DNA of 64,000 nt, from assembly GCA_963816975.1 (NCBI GenBank), contig CAWFMD010000006.1:1116001-1180000 (forward strand). Direction: 5' to 3'. This stretch comes from DASRIA01 sp963816975 (GTDB lineage: Bacteria; Actinomycetota; Thermoleophilia; Solirubrobacterales; JBBDJG01). This document shows, piece after piece, positions 55,165-63,668 of this stretch; within the stretch, counting starts at the first letter, position 1, and every line of letters starts with the position of its first letter. Under the pieces are notes generated by a model. It searched no databases. It saw only the letters and a list, made by a program, of their open reading frames with translations, and had not been told where the DNA came from. The position numbers and the translations under genes are program-made.

Positions 55165-55907
55165 TGGGCCGCTTGGACGGGAGGGTCTGCGTGATCACCG
55201 GGACGGCGAGCGGGATCGGTGCCGAGGGCGCGCGCCTGTTCGCACAGGAGGGGGCAAAGGTGGTCGGGGTCGATCTCGCCGACGGAGCGGAGGGCGAGCT
55301 CGCAATCCAAGCCGACGTCACCGACGAGCAGCAGGTGCGGGATGTGTACACGCAGGCGAAGTCGCACTTCGGCCGCATCGATGTGCTGTGGAACAACGCC
55401 GGCATCAACCCGACCGACGACTCCTCCGTGCTCGACACGTCCGTCGAGGCCTGGCAGCGCGTGCAGGACGTGAACGCACGCAGCGTCTTCCTGTGCTGCA
55501 AGCACGGGATCCCGCACCTGCTCGAGGGCGGCGGCGGGTCCGTGATCAACACGGCCTCCTTCGTCGCGGTGATGGGCGCCGCCGTGTCGCAGATCTCCTA
55601 CACGGCGTCGAAAGGCGCGGTCCTTTCGATGTCCCGTGAGCTGGGCGTGGAGTTCGCGCGTCGCGGAGTGCGCGTGAACGCCCTGTGCCCCGGGCCGGTG
55701 AACACGCCGCTGCTGCAGGAGCTGTTCGCGAAGGACTCCGAGCAGGCCGCGCGCCGCCTCGTGCACCTGCCGATGGGCCGCTTCGCGGAGGCACGCGAGA
55801 TCGCCCAGGCCGCGGTGTTCCTCGCCAGCGACGAATCGTCGTACGTGACCGCCTCCACGTTCCTCGTGGACGGCGGGCTCTCGGGCGCCTACGTCACGCC
55901 GGAGTAG
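55164..55907 (+). CDS. Short-chain dehydrogenase/reductase
   Basis: A 247-aa classical SDR. Cofactor motif TGTASGIG (about residues 12-19), NNAGIN, catalytic Ser in NTASFVAVMG, YTASKGA (YxxxK), and C-terminal SYVTASTFLVDGGLSGAYV. The ATG overlaps the ALDH stop (TGATG). Last gene of the amine operon; its 3' end overlaps the convergent amidotransferase gene by 14 bp. It may oxidise an alcohol or reduce an aldehyde intermediate of the pathway. Confidence 0.92.
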   Translation: MGRLDGRVCVITGTASGIGAEGARLFAQEGAKVVGVDLADGAEGELAIQADVTDEQQVRDVYTQAKSHFGRIDVLWNNAGINPTDDSSVLDTSVEAWQRVQDVNARSVFLCCKHGIPHLLEGGGGSVINTASFVAVMGAAVSQISYTASKGAVLSMSRELGVEFARRGVRVNALCPGPVNTPLLQELFAKDSEQAARRLVHLPMGRFAEAREIAQAAVFLASDESSYVTASTFLVDGGLSGAYVTPE

Positions 55908-56601
55908 CGGCCGCCTCCAGGAAGCGGTCGCACAGGGCGCGGCCCACCCGGTTCCAGCCGCCGATCGCGGCGCGCGTCTGGCGTCGCAGCGCGTGCGGGT
56001 CGACGCCGATGCGCACCGCGTCGTCGTCGGAGCGGTAGTCGTCGATCCACGCCTCGGCGTCGCGCGCGCTGACCTCGGCGTGGAACTGGATGCCCACGCC
56101 GCTGCCGGCCCGGAAGGCCTGCAGGCAGACCGGGCTGCGCGCCAGCGGCGTCGCTCCCGGTGGCAGCGCGAACTCGAAGCTGTGCCACTGGAACGCCGTG
56201 AAGCGCGGCGCGAGCGGTGCCAGCAGCGGGTCGGCGGCGCCCTCCGGGGTCACCTCCACCTCGTGCCAGCCGATCTCGGGCTCGCGCGCCCGGAACGGCG
56301 GCGCGCCCGCCGCCTCCGCCAGGAGCTGCGCGCCCAGGCATACCCCCAGCACGGGAACTCCGCGATCGAGCAGGCCGCGCAGCTCCGCCTTCACGTCGCG
56401 CAGCCATGGATGGCGGTGCTCGTGGTCCGCGTGCATCGCCCCGCCGAAGACCATCACGGCGTCATACCCGGCCGGATCGGCGGGTGGCGAATCGGTCTCC
56501 GCCCGGAACCACGTATCGAGCGTCGCTGCGCGCGCGCGCAGCGTGTCGGCAAACACCCCCGGGCCGGCATCGCGCTGGTGGACCACTGTCAGGACTCGCA
56601 C
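55894..56601 (-). CDS. Class I glutamine amidotransferase-like protein
   Basis: A 235-aa GATase1 domain alone. The nucleophile is in GVPVLGVCLGAQLLAEA (Cys about 98) and the His in GIQFHAEVSA with a following Glu/Asp. It matches the GuaA-like stand-alone amidotransferases rather than PuuD (C26). The position beside the GS-like, ALDH and SDR genes suggests removal of the gamma-glutamyl group at the end of that pathway, but it is convergently transcribed, so this is inference. GTG 56601 is preferred over TTG 56604. Confidence 0.85.
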   Translation of the reverse strand: MRVLTVVHQRDAGPGVFADTLRARAATLDTWFRAETDSPPADPAGYDAVMVFGGAMHADHEHRHPWLRDVKAELRGLLDRGVPVLGVCLGAQLLAEAAGAPPFRAREPEIGWHEVEVTPEGAADPLLAPLAPRFTAFQWHSFEFALPPGATPLARSPVCLQAFRAGSGVGIQFHAEVSARDAEAWIDDYRSDDDAVRIGVDPHALRRQTRAAIGGWNRVGRALCDRFLEAAATPA

Positions 56602-56631
56602 CAAGCGCAGTTTGCCAATACGCTCCCGCCG

Positions 56632-57657
56632 ATGGCCTCGGACCCCTCAAAGTCGCTCACGGTCGCGGTCACGGGGCCGACCGGCGACATCGGACGCTCG
56701 CTCGTGCGGGCGCTCGAGCGGTCCAAGGAGGTCGGCCGGATCATCGGCATGGCACGCCGCCCGTTCGACCCCGCCGCACACGGCTGGAAGCGCACCGAGT
56801 ACCGCCAGGGCGACGTGCTCGACCGTTCCGCCGTGGACGAGCTGGTGGCCGGCGCGGACGTTGTCGTGCACCTCGCGTTCCTGATATTCGGGAGTCACGA
56901 CGAGACGCGCGACGTCAATCTGAAGGGCTCGCGCAATGTGTTCGAGGCCGCAGTCGCGGCGCAGGTGTCGCGCCTGGTCTACACGTCGTCGGTCGCGGCA
57001 TACGGCTTCCATCGCGACAACCCCGAGGTCCTCACCGAGGAGACGCCTCCACTGGGAGCGCCCGACTTCTACTATTCCGCGCAGAAGGCGGAGCTCGAGC
57101 GCGTGCTCCGAGAGACCACTGCCGGTGCGCGCACCGACGTCTACGTGTTTCGCCCCTGCATCGTCGCCGGCTCCGACGCGCCGACGTTCGTGGAGGGCTT
57201 CACGGGCCAGAAGGTCTTCGGCCGCGCGGTGCGTCACGCGTGGCGCCTGCTCGAGTCGCTGCCGATCGTCAGCCCGGTGCTGCCGGACAGCGGGGTGCAG
57301 TTCCAGCTCGTGCATCACGACGACGTCGCGAGCGCCGTCCGGGCGGCGGTCCTGGGCCGTGGGGCGCCAGGGACATACAACCTCGCGGCGGACGACCCGA
57401 TCAGGGTGCGCGACGTCGCGCGGGCGCTTGGCTGGCAGTCCGTGCCCGTCCCGACGCTGGCGCTCGACGCGATCGGGGAGGTGATCTCGCGTGTCCCGCT
57501 GGCGCCTGCCGAGGCCGGCTGGGTGGACGCCTTGCGCAAGCCCGTCCTGATGGACAGCGCCAAGGCGCGGCGTGAGCTGCGCTGGCGCGTGCGGCACGAC
57601 GGCCACGAGACGCTCGCGGAGACCGTCGCGGCGGCCCGCGACGCCAACATCATCTAG
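56632..57657 (+). CDS. NAD(P)-dependent epimerase/dehydratase (extended SDR)
   Basis: A 341-aa extended SDR. The nucleotide-binding motif is VTGPTGDIGRSL (about residues 14-25), the catalytic Ser/Thr is in LVYTSSVAAYG, and YYSAQKAELE carries YxxxK. VFRPCIVAG and QLVHHDDVASAV are conserved downstream segments. It probably acts on a sugar nucleotide or a steroid-like substrate; this is not specified. A TACGCT box lies 7 nt before the ATG. It is followed by a hydrolase gene one base after its stop. Confidence 0.87.
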   Translation: MASDPSKSLTVAVTGPTGDIGRSLVRALERSKEVGRIIGMARRPFDPAAHGWKRTEYRQGDVLDRSAVDELVAGADVVVHLAFLIFGSHDETRDVNLKGSRNVFEAAVAAQVSRLVYTSSVAAYGFHRDNPEVLTEETPPLGAPDFYYSAQKAELERVLRETTAGARTDVYVFRPCIVAGSDAPTFVEGFTGQKVFGRAVRHAWRLLESLPIVSPVLPDSGVQFQLVHHDDVASAVRAAVLGRGAPGTYNLAADDPIRVRDVARALGWQSVPVPTLALDAIGEVISRVPLAPAEAGWVDALRKPVLMDSAKARRELRWRVRHDGHETLAETVAAARDANII

Positions 57658-57658
57658 C

Positions 57659-58549
57659 TTGGCGAGCACCTTCGACGACCAGTCCTATGGTTCGCCGGAG
57701 CACTCCGAGTGGCTGGACGTCGACTGGGCGGCACACCGCGCGTCGGTCACGGTCGACGGCGCGCGCGTGAACTACGTGCGGATCGGGGAAGGGCCGCCGC
57801 TGCTCTTCCTCCACGGCCTCGCGGGCTCGTGGCAGAACTGGCTGGAGAACATCCCGCACTTCGCGCGCCGGCACACGGCGATCGCCGTCGACCTGCCGGG
57901 CTTCGGGCGTTCCGAGTTGCCGCGCGGGGCGGTCAGCATCCGGCGCTACGCAGACTTCGTGCGGTCTTTCCTGCAACTACTGGGAGTGGAGCGGACGGCG
58001 AGCCTCGTCGGCAGCTCGATGGGGGGCTTGATCGCGGCCGAGGCTGCCGCGCGGCGGCCGGATCGAGTGGCCCGGCTGGTGCTGGTCGCGGCCGCGCGGC
58101 CGGGCGTGCGTGCCGGGCCGGCCGCGGAGGTGAGAATGCCGGGAATCCTGCAATCCGCCGGCGCGGGGGTGGTGCGCCGCTCGGGCTGGATACTGCACAG
58201 CGGGGCCGTGCGCAGGGTGCTGCTCGGGCGCCTGATGACCCATCCGGAGCGGATTTCGCCGCGGATCCTGCGGGCGATCGCCGCGGGAGTCGCGCGGCCG
58301 GCGTCGTCCGCAGTGCGACGCGCTGCCAGCCCCAACGACGTCGGGACCCGCCTGGCCGAAGTCACTGCTGCGACCCTGCTCGTCTGGGGGGAGCGGGACC
58401 GGGTGGTCCCGCCACAGGTCGCGGCCGCCTACGAGCAGGACATCCGAGGAGCGCGCCGGGTGCTCCTGCCGGACACCGGGCACGTGCCGATGATCGAGCG
58501 GCCCGCCCTCTTCAATCGCATCGTGTCCGACTTTCTTTCCGCCACCTGA
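57659..58549 (+). CDS. Alpha/beta hydrolase
   Basis: A 296-aa hydrolase, no signal peptide. Oxyanion region LLFLHGLAGSWQNW (about residues 47-60), nucleophile in VGSSMGGLIAAE (about 119), acid in VWGERDRVVPPQ and His in DTGHVPMIERP. TTG 57659 gives the start, 2 nt after the epimerase stop; no better start precedes the homology. It is likely co-transcribed with the epimerase. The substrate is unknown; esterase, lipase or haloalkane-type activity are options. Confidence 0.87.
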   Translation: MASTFDDQSYGSPEHSEWLDVDWAAHRASVTVDGARVNYVRIGEGPPLLFLHGLAGSWQNWLENIPHFARRHTAIAVDLPGFGRSELPRGAVSIRRYADFVRSFLQLLGVERTASLVGSSMGGLIAAEAAARRPDRVARLVLVAAARPGVRAGPAAEVRMPGILQSAGAGVVRRSGWILHSGAVRRVLLGRLMTHPERISPRILRAIAAGVARPASSAVRRAASPNDVGTRLAEVTAATLLVWGERDRVVPPQVAAAYEQDIRGARRVLLPDTGHVPMIERPALFNRIVSDFLSAT

Positions 58550-58579
58550 GCCCGTGTTCGGGCCATACTGGGGAGAACG

Positions 58580-59038
58580 ATGCCGGAGCAGCACCGGGAG
58601 TTACTCGACCGGCTATATGAGTCGTTCAACAGGCGCGACATGCCGGGGATGCTGGACTGCTTCGATCGGGACATCGAGGTCTCGGCGCCCGAGGGCCTGG
58701 AGTACGCCTCGCTGATGGTGCACCTGCTCGGCGGCCGGTTCGTGGTGCTGCTGGACAGCTATCGCGGGCACGAGGAGGTACGGCGCCTGTACGACGCGGT
58801 GTGGGCGATCTCCGATTTCTTCCTCGTCGAGGCGATGGAATTCCTCGAGCACGACGACTCCGTGGTCGTCCCGGTAGTGATCCGCGCCCGCTCCGCCCAG
58901 GGAGGCAGCGCGAAGGAGGCCCGCGCAGCGCACCTCTGGACCATCGGCAAAGGCAAGATCACGCGCCTGCGCATCTACGTTGACCGCACACGTGCAATGG
59001 CCGCAATCGGTCTCCCCGACGAGAGTCCGGAGGAGTAG
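58580..59038 (+). CDS. SnoaL-like/NTF2-fold protein
   Basis: A 152-aa protein with the NTF2 cone fold: N-terminal helix ELLDRLYESFNRRDMPGMLD, then CFDRDIEVSAPEG, a helix EEVRRLYDAVWA, and final strands VVVPVVIRARS, AAHLWTIGKGKITRLRIYVD. Many such proteins are isomerases or hydratases; many others have no known ligand. A GGGGAG Shine-Dalgarno sequence precedes the ATG. It ends at a shared terminator with the convergent sigma factor gene. Confidence 0.82.
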   Translation: MPEQHRELLDRLYESFNRRDMPGMLDCFDRDIEVSAPEGLEYASLMVHLLGGRFVVLLDSYRGHEEVRRLYDAVWAISDFFLVEAMEFLEHDDSVVVPVVIRARSAQGGSAKEARAAHLWTIGKGKITRLRIYVDRTRAMAAIGLPDESPEE

Positions 59039-59112
59039 CATTGGCCAGGCCTCCCTGATCAAGGGCTAGGCCTCCCTATGGGCACGGGCGAGTCGTATGT
59101 ATCGTGAGCCCT

Positions 59113-59142
59113 GAAGCGCCCGGCGCATTTGCCGGGCGCTTC
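59113..59142. terminator. Bidirectional hairpin terminator
   Basis: GAAGCGCCCGGC (59113-59124), loop GCATTT, GCCGGGCGCTTC (59131-59142), followed by TATTTA on the plus strand: a perfect 12-bp stem between the convergent SnoaL-like and sigma factor genes. Confidence 0.85.
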
Positions 59143-59145
59143 TAT

Positions 59146-60117
59146 TTAGTGGAGGGCCGCCACCTCGGGTCGCCGCCCCAGCAGCGCGAGTCCACGCGCC
59201 TCCAGGCGGCGCACGCGATCGCGCGAGATCCCGAGGCAGCCGGCGACCTCGTCGAGCGTGCGCGCGTCGAACCCGATCCCGTAGCGCATGCTCAGGACCT
59301 CCCGTTCGGCGCACGGGATCTTGGCGAGAGCGCCGCGCACGGCCTCACCGCGCATCGTGCTCTCCACCTCCTCCATGGGCTCGGAGGCGTCGCTTTCGAT
59401 CAACTCCCCGAAGGATGTGAGGTTGCCCTCGCCGACCGGCTTGTCGAGGCTCGTCACCGCGCGGGCGTAGCCGCGCACCTCGTACACCTGCCGGACGGGA
59501 ATCTTGGCGGCCGCGGCGATCTCGTCCTCCGTGGGACAGCGGCCCAGCTCCGCGGTCAGCGCGCGCTCGACGCGCGTCACCATCCGGTCGCGCTCGAGCA
59601 TGTACACGGGCATGCGGATCATCCGCGCCCGGTTCGCGACACCACGCTCGATCGCCTCGCGCACCCACCAGCTCGCATACGTCGAGAACCTGCATCCCCT
59701 GCGCCAGTCGAACTTCTCCGCGGCGCGGATCAGGCCGATGATGCCCTCCTGGATGAGGTCGAGCATCGCGAGGTCGCGTCCCCGGTGCTTCTTCGCGATC
59801 GACACCACGAGGCGCAGATTCGAGTTGATCAGGCGCTCCTTGGCGGCGCGATCCCCACGCTCGATCCGCTTGGCGAGACCGATCTCCTCGTGGGGTGTGA
59901 GCAGCCGGTAGCGGCCGATCTCGGTCAGGAACTGCTGGAGCGCGTCCGTGCCGCCCGTGTGCCGCGCGCGCCCGTCAGCGCTGCTCCCGGAACTCCCGGA
60001 GCCCTCGAACCCCTCCGCCGCAAACGCGGTCGTGCCCTCGAAGCTGACCTCCATCTGTGCCGCCCTCGGTTGAAGGTGGGCATCTGCCCATGGACCAGCT
60101 GAGACCATCCGAGACAC
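59146..60117 (-). CDS. Sigma-70 family factor, RpoD-like group 2
   Basis: A 323-aa sigma factor without region 1.1. Region 1.2 (LQQFLTEIGRYRLLTPHEEI), region 2 (NLRLVVSIAKKHRGRDLAML; CRFSTYASWWVREAIERGV), region 3 (about 190-245) and region 4 (TLDEVAGCLGISRDRVRRLE) are present. The -10-binding helix is close to RpoD but region 4 differs (DEVAGCLGISRDR), so it is an accessory primary-like factor, as in Streptomyces Hrd proteins. GTG 60117 follows GGAGGA; ATG 60054 is an alternative. Its conditions of use are unknown. Confidence 0.92.
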   Translation of the reverse strand: MSRMVSAGPWADAHLQPRAAQMEVSFEGTTAFAAEGFEGSGSSGSSADGRARHTGGTDALQQFLTEIGRYRLLTPHEEIGLAKRIERGDRAAKERLINSNLRLVVSIAKKHRGRDLAMLDLIQEGIIGLIRAAEKFDWRRGCRFSTYASWWVREAIERGVANRARMIRMPVYMLERDRMVTRVERALTAELGRCPTEDEIAAAAKIPVRQVYEVRGYARAVTSLDKPVGEGNLTSFGELIESDASEPMEEVESTMRGEAVRGALAKIPCAEREVLSMRYGIGFDARTLDEVAGCLGISRDRVRRLEARGLALLGRRPEVAALH

Positions 60118-60185
60118 TACTCCTCCGATGTGCCGGAATCAAAGCGGGGCAGGAAAAGTGTCAGGCCCCGGACCGCAGCGTTGTG

Positions 60186-61019
60186 CTAAGAGCGCGCGAG
60201 CAGTTCCGGGCGCTGCCCACGTGGCCCGCGCGCCCGGCGCGGCGTGAAGGTCAGGGCTGTGCAGATCGGCCGGCCGCCGGGGATCTCACGCCCGTCGAGC
60301 TCGCGCGGGATGTTGACGATCCTGGCGCCGCAGATCTGGGTTGCCGACCCACCGCCGTCGAGATTGATCGCCTGCTGCGCCCCCAGCGCAGCCATCAGCT
60401 CGCCCAGCTCGCCCAGCGTGAGACCGGCGTCGGCTTCGTTGCGACCGTCGCACGTGACGGACAGCGCGATGCCGTCGGCGACGCCCAGCGCGGCGCGGGG
60501 GTGGCGGCCGACGGTGATGTCCGAGTCGAACTGCGCCGACCCTGCGGAGAATCCCTCGGGGTCGATGCCGTCCACGACCACGGGGTGTCCCTGTTCCACC
60601 AGCAGCGGGCCCGCCTGCAGCAGGTCACCGCGCGGATCGAGCGGCAGATCCGGCCGGCGCGCGAGGTTGAGGGCGCCGGCCTCGAGGTGCACGCAGGCAC
60701 GCACTGCGTCCCACGGCGCCGTGAACGGGATCGAGTCCCACCGGATCCCGGCAAGGCGCAGCTCGCCCAGGGGCCGCGCGCTGTCACGCCAGAAGAACCC
60801 GCCCACGAGCGCCTCCCCGACGGCGGAGCGGGCGCACCACGATGCCAGCGACTCCGCGCGCGGCAGCGCGACCACGCGCACCTCGATCTCACGCAGATCG
60901 TAGGCGGCCAAATGCACGGCCGTGCTCCGGCCGTCCGACAGCTCTGCGCGGAAGCTGGCAGGTGCCGACAGGCCCCGGCGCGGCCGGCCGGGCAACGAGT
61001 GCCTCCTGATCGCCGCCAT
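60186..61019 (-). CDS. Phosphodiester glycosidase (NAGPA)-domain protein
   Basis: A 277-aa protein. The C-terminal half shows the NAGPA/exopolysaccharide-type signature: VEQGHPVVVDGIDPEGFSAG, HPRAALGVADGIALSVTCDG, LTLGELGELMAALGAQQAIN and LDGGGSATQICG (the DGGGS catalytic-loop motif). The family removes GlcNAc or cleaves phosphodiester-linked sugars. No signal peptide is seen, unusual for the family. ATG 61019 lies 6 nt after a TACTTT box (minus strand), consistent with a leaderless start. It is next to a glycosyltransferase. Confidence 0.8.
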   Translation of the reverse strand: MAAIRRHSLPGRPRRGLSAPASFRAELSDGRSTAVHLAAYDLREIEVRVVALPRAESLASWCARSAVGEALVGGFFWRDSARPLGELRLAGIRWDSIPFTAPWDAVRACVHLEAGALNLARRPDLPLDPRGDLLQAGPLLVEQGHPVVVDGIDPEGFSAGSAQFDSDITVGRHPRAALGVADGIALSVTCDGRNEADAGLTLGELGELMAALGAQQAINLDGGGSATQICGARIVNIPRELDGREIPGGRPICTALTFTPRRARGPRGQRPELLARS

Positions 61020-61096
61020 CACTCCAAAGTACGGAAATAGCTGGGCTTTCGCCGAAAAAATCTCGGGAACATGGCGTGAACATCGCGTGAACCCTG

Positions 61097-62623
61097 CTAA
61101 GCGTCGGCAATCGGCGGCGTGCGGCGCGCGATCAGCTCTGCGTACAGGGCCGCGAACGCCTGGGCCGACGTGTCCCACGAGTGCGACGCGCGGATCTGCC
61201 GGTAGCCGTTCTCTGCGCGGATCCGGCGGGCATGCGCGTCGTTCACGGCCTCGACCAGCGCCGCCGTGAGCGCACCCAGGTCGTCGGGCGGAATCAGCCA
61301 TCCGTTGGGCCGTGCGGGGTCGGTGTTCACGAACGACAGCGGGCCGCCGCTGCGCGTCGCGATCACGGGCACACCGCACGACATCGCCTCGATCAGCATC
61401 TGCCCGAAGCCCTCGCGGGCGGAGGGCGCGACCATCACATCGGCGCAGCTGAGTCCCGCCGGCAACTCCGTGTGGCCGCGCCACCCGACGAAGAAGATCC
61501 CGTCCGAGCCGACATCGCGCGCGACGTGGAACGGATGCTCGCCCTCCCACTCGCCGGGGAAGCCTCCCCAGATGACGAGCGGCGCCGGAGTGGTGAACCG
61601 CTCGCGGGCGCGCGCGTACGCGCGCACCAGCAGCGGCACGCGCTTCACCTCGGTGAACCGCCCGACGAACAACAGCACAGGCGCATGGCCGTCGGCACCT
61701 GCCGCCCGGAACCAGCGGAGGTCGCCTTCGTCGTAGCGAATGGTGCCGGGGCGGCCCGACTCGTCCCAGCCCTGGGGGTCCTCCACGAGCCAGCGCCGCC
61801 AGCGCCGCAGCCGCTCCGACGGGTCGGGCTCCTGCCGGTCGAAGCGCTCGATGTCGACTCCGTTGGGGATCGACTCGACCGCTTCGGGCGGGACGTCGAG
61901 CAGGCTCCGTGCCTCGTCTCTGAGGGTTGGCGAGATCGCCACGACGCGGCTCGACATGCGCGCGGCGTGGCGCAGCCGCCGCGCCCAGTGGTCACCGAAG
62001 CGCCACTGGTCCCAGCGGGTCTCGTGCAACATGCGCCGCTCCTCGGCGTCCAGGTCGTCCAGCGACGACATCCGCGGCGCGCCCGCGTCCGCCATGCCCG
62101 CGAGGTCGGTGCCGAGCAGGCCGGCCAGCGCCCGCAGGCGGTCGATGTGATCGAGGAACAGCATCTCGGTCCCGTGCAGGTGAGTCACGATCGGGACCCC
62201 CGGGAAGCGGCGAGCGACCGCCTCCTGCATGGGCGTCAGGTGATGGAGGTGGATGACGTCGGGAGGCTGAGGCCACGCCTGCGAAAGGATCCTTTCCCAG
62301 GCCGCGGTGACGTGGTCGCCCGCCGCCGGCGGCACGGCGGCAAGCACGGGGTCCGGCGCGCTCACGCGGTCCTCGAACGAGGGGTGCAGCGGCACCGGGC
62401 CGGCCAACGGGTCTCTGCCCTCCGCGTGCGCGCGCAGCGCCGGCCCGTAGTCGACGGGCGTCAGCTTTTCGTGCTTGAAGAAGCTCTGCGCGTGCGTGCG
62501 ATCGCCCGGCTCGCCGAGCGACCCCGCGACCAGCGCCACCGGCCACCCCGACGCCTGGATCGCGGGCACCAGGTAGCGCACCACCTGCGACGACCCCCCG
62601 CGGGGATAGAAGAGCAGGCTCAT
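61097..62623 (-). CDS. GT4-family glycosyltransferase
   Basis: A 508-aa GT-B glycosyltransferase. The N-terminal domain begins LLFYPRGGSSQVVRYLVPAI with an acceptor loop near PDVIHLHHLTPMQEA. The C-terminal domain has VLLFVGRFTEVKRVPLLVRA and the nucleotide-sugar E-x7-E motif in SAREGFGQMLIEAMSCGVPV. It transfers a sugar from a nucleotide donor to an acceptor, probably for a cell-surface glycan or a glycolipid. No clear Shine-Dalgarno sequence is seen at ATG 62623. Confidence 0.9.
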   Translation of the reverse strand: MSLLFYPRGGSSQVVRYLVPAIQASGWPVALVAGSLGEPGDRTHAQSFFKHEKLTPVDYGPALRAHAEGRDPLAGPVPLHPSFEDRVSAPDPVLAAVPPAAGDHVTAAWERILSQAWPQPPDVIHLHHLTPMQEAVARRFPGVPIVTHLHGTEMLFLDHIDRLRALAGLLGTDLAGMADAGAPRMSSLDDLDAEERRMLHETRWDQWRFGDHWARRLRHAARMSSRVVAISPTLRDEARSLLDVPPEAVESIPNGVDIERFDRQEPDPSERLRRWRRWLVEDPQGWDESGRPGTIRYDEGDLRWFRAAGADGHAPVLLFVGRFTEVKRVPLLVRAYARARERFTTPAPLVIWGGFPGEWEGEHPFHVARDVGSDGIFFVGWRGHTELPAGLSCADVMVAPSAREGFGQMLIEAMSCGVPVIATRSGGPLSFVNTDPARPNGWLIPPDDLGALTAALVEAVNDAHARRIRAENGYRQIRASHSWDTSAQAFAALYAELIARRTPPIADA

Positions 62624-62716
62624 CCCGACCAGTCGGTTCCGCGCTCCGAGGCTCCTTCCCGCGGCCGTGGTTGTGCTGCTGATTGCCTCTCCTCGTTTCG
62701 CTGATGGGTAAGTCTG

Positions 62717-62747
62717 TTACAGGTTTCTAGACTCCCTTTACAGGTTT
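62717..62747. promoter_or_regulatory. Direct repeat TTACAGGTTT upstream of stand-alone domain gene
   Basis: TTACAGGTTT occurs at 62717-62726 and 62738-62747, a 21-bp period (two helical turns), in the 194-bp gap between two divergent genes. The first lies within the palindrome CTGTTACAG. This is a candidate operator or activator site. Confidence 0.45.
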
Positions 62748-62817
62748 AGGGGGTCCTGTTAGGGTCCTGCCACTGTCGCGAATTGCGTCGCGGGGAGCGT
62801 CGCAGAGGGGAGAATCA

Positions 62818-63561
62818 ATGGGGAAGAGACGGTTTACCGTGATGCTCGTGGTTGCGCTGTCCGCGACCGCGATGATGATCATGGCAGCGGTTGCGCAAGG
62901 CGTCCACCCGCGGCCCAAGGGCGCGACACCAATTCGTGTGTCGCTGGTGCCGGCGTTCACCTCCTGTACGACACCGAACCGGTCGCACGGACCGCCTCTG
63001 GCGTTCCCGTCCTGTAACCCGCCGGTCCAGACCTCGACGGCCGTCACGGTCGGCGAGATCACGGCCAACGGTGCCGCGGCGAACGCCGAGGGGTACGTGA
63101 AGCTCTCCGTGATCGTGGGTGTCCCGGGTCCGCCCGATGACTCCGACGTCGCGATCACGTCCAATGCCACGGATGTGCGGTGCAAGGCCGGCACGACCGC
63201 ATGCGGCGCCGGAAACGCCGCGGACGGTGCCGACTACACGGGCGAGATGCAGGGCAATGCCACGATCCGGATATCGGACCACTTCAACGCGATTGCCGCC
63301 GGCGGTGGGACCGACGGCGCTACGGTCGTTGACATTCCGTACCCGATCGCAGCCATCTGCACGAGCACGGCAAGCACCTCGATCGGCTCGACCTGTACCG
63401 CGAGCACGTCCGCCAATGCAGCGGTTCCCGGCGCGGTCAAGGACGGGAAGCGCGCGATCGTCGAGGTCGGGCAGATCCTGATCAACGACGGTGGTCCCGA
63501 CGGCATCGTCGGCACCGCGCCGAACACACTCTTCGCGGTTCAGGGGATCTTCATTCCCTAG
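62818..63561 (+). CDS. Secreted stand-alone copy of the shared C-terminal domain
   Basis: A 247-aa secreted protein. The signal peptide (MLVVALSATAMMIMAAVAQG) is followed almost directly by PRPKGATPIRVSLVPAF, SHGPPLAFPSCNPP, YTGEMQGNATIRISDH, STSIGSTC, then DGGPDGIVG and FAVQGIFIP: the complete domain seen at the C termini of four larger proteins in this window. It has the four common Cys and two extra ones in RCKAGTTACG. With no other module attached, it shows that the domain can be an independent secreted protein. Function is unknown. Confidence 0.88.
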   Translation: MGKRRFTVMLVVALSATAMMIMAAVAQGVHPRPKGATPIRVSLVPAFTSCTTPNRSHGPPLAFPSCNPPVQTSTAVTVGEITANGAAANAEGYVKLSVIVGVPGPPDDSDVAITSNATDVRCKAGTTACGAGNAADGADYTGEMQGNATIRISDHFNAIAAGGGTDGATVVDIPYPIAAICTSTASTSIGSTCTASTSANAAVPGAVKDGKRAIVEVGQILINDGGPDGIVGTAPNTLFAVQGIFIP

Positions 63562-63631
63562 ACCCGAAGGCGATCCGCCCACGCGATCCTCCCCTACTAC
63601 AGCGCTGGCGGGTCAAGAAGCAGAGCAGCGG

Positions 63632-63653
63632 GGGCCGGGACTTGTCCCGGCCC
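63632..63653. terminator. Hairpin terminator after stand-alone domain gene
   Basis: GGGCCGGGAC (63632-63641), TT, GTCCCGGCCC (63644-63653), then CTCGTGGTTT. It lies between two convergent genes and probably serves both. Confidence 0.7.
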
Positions 63654-63668
63654 TCGTGGTTTCCGCCG

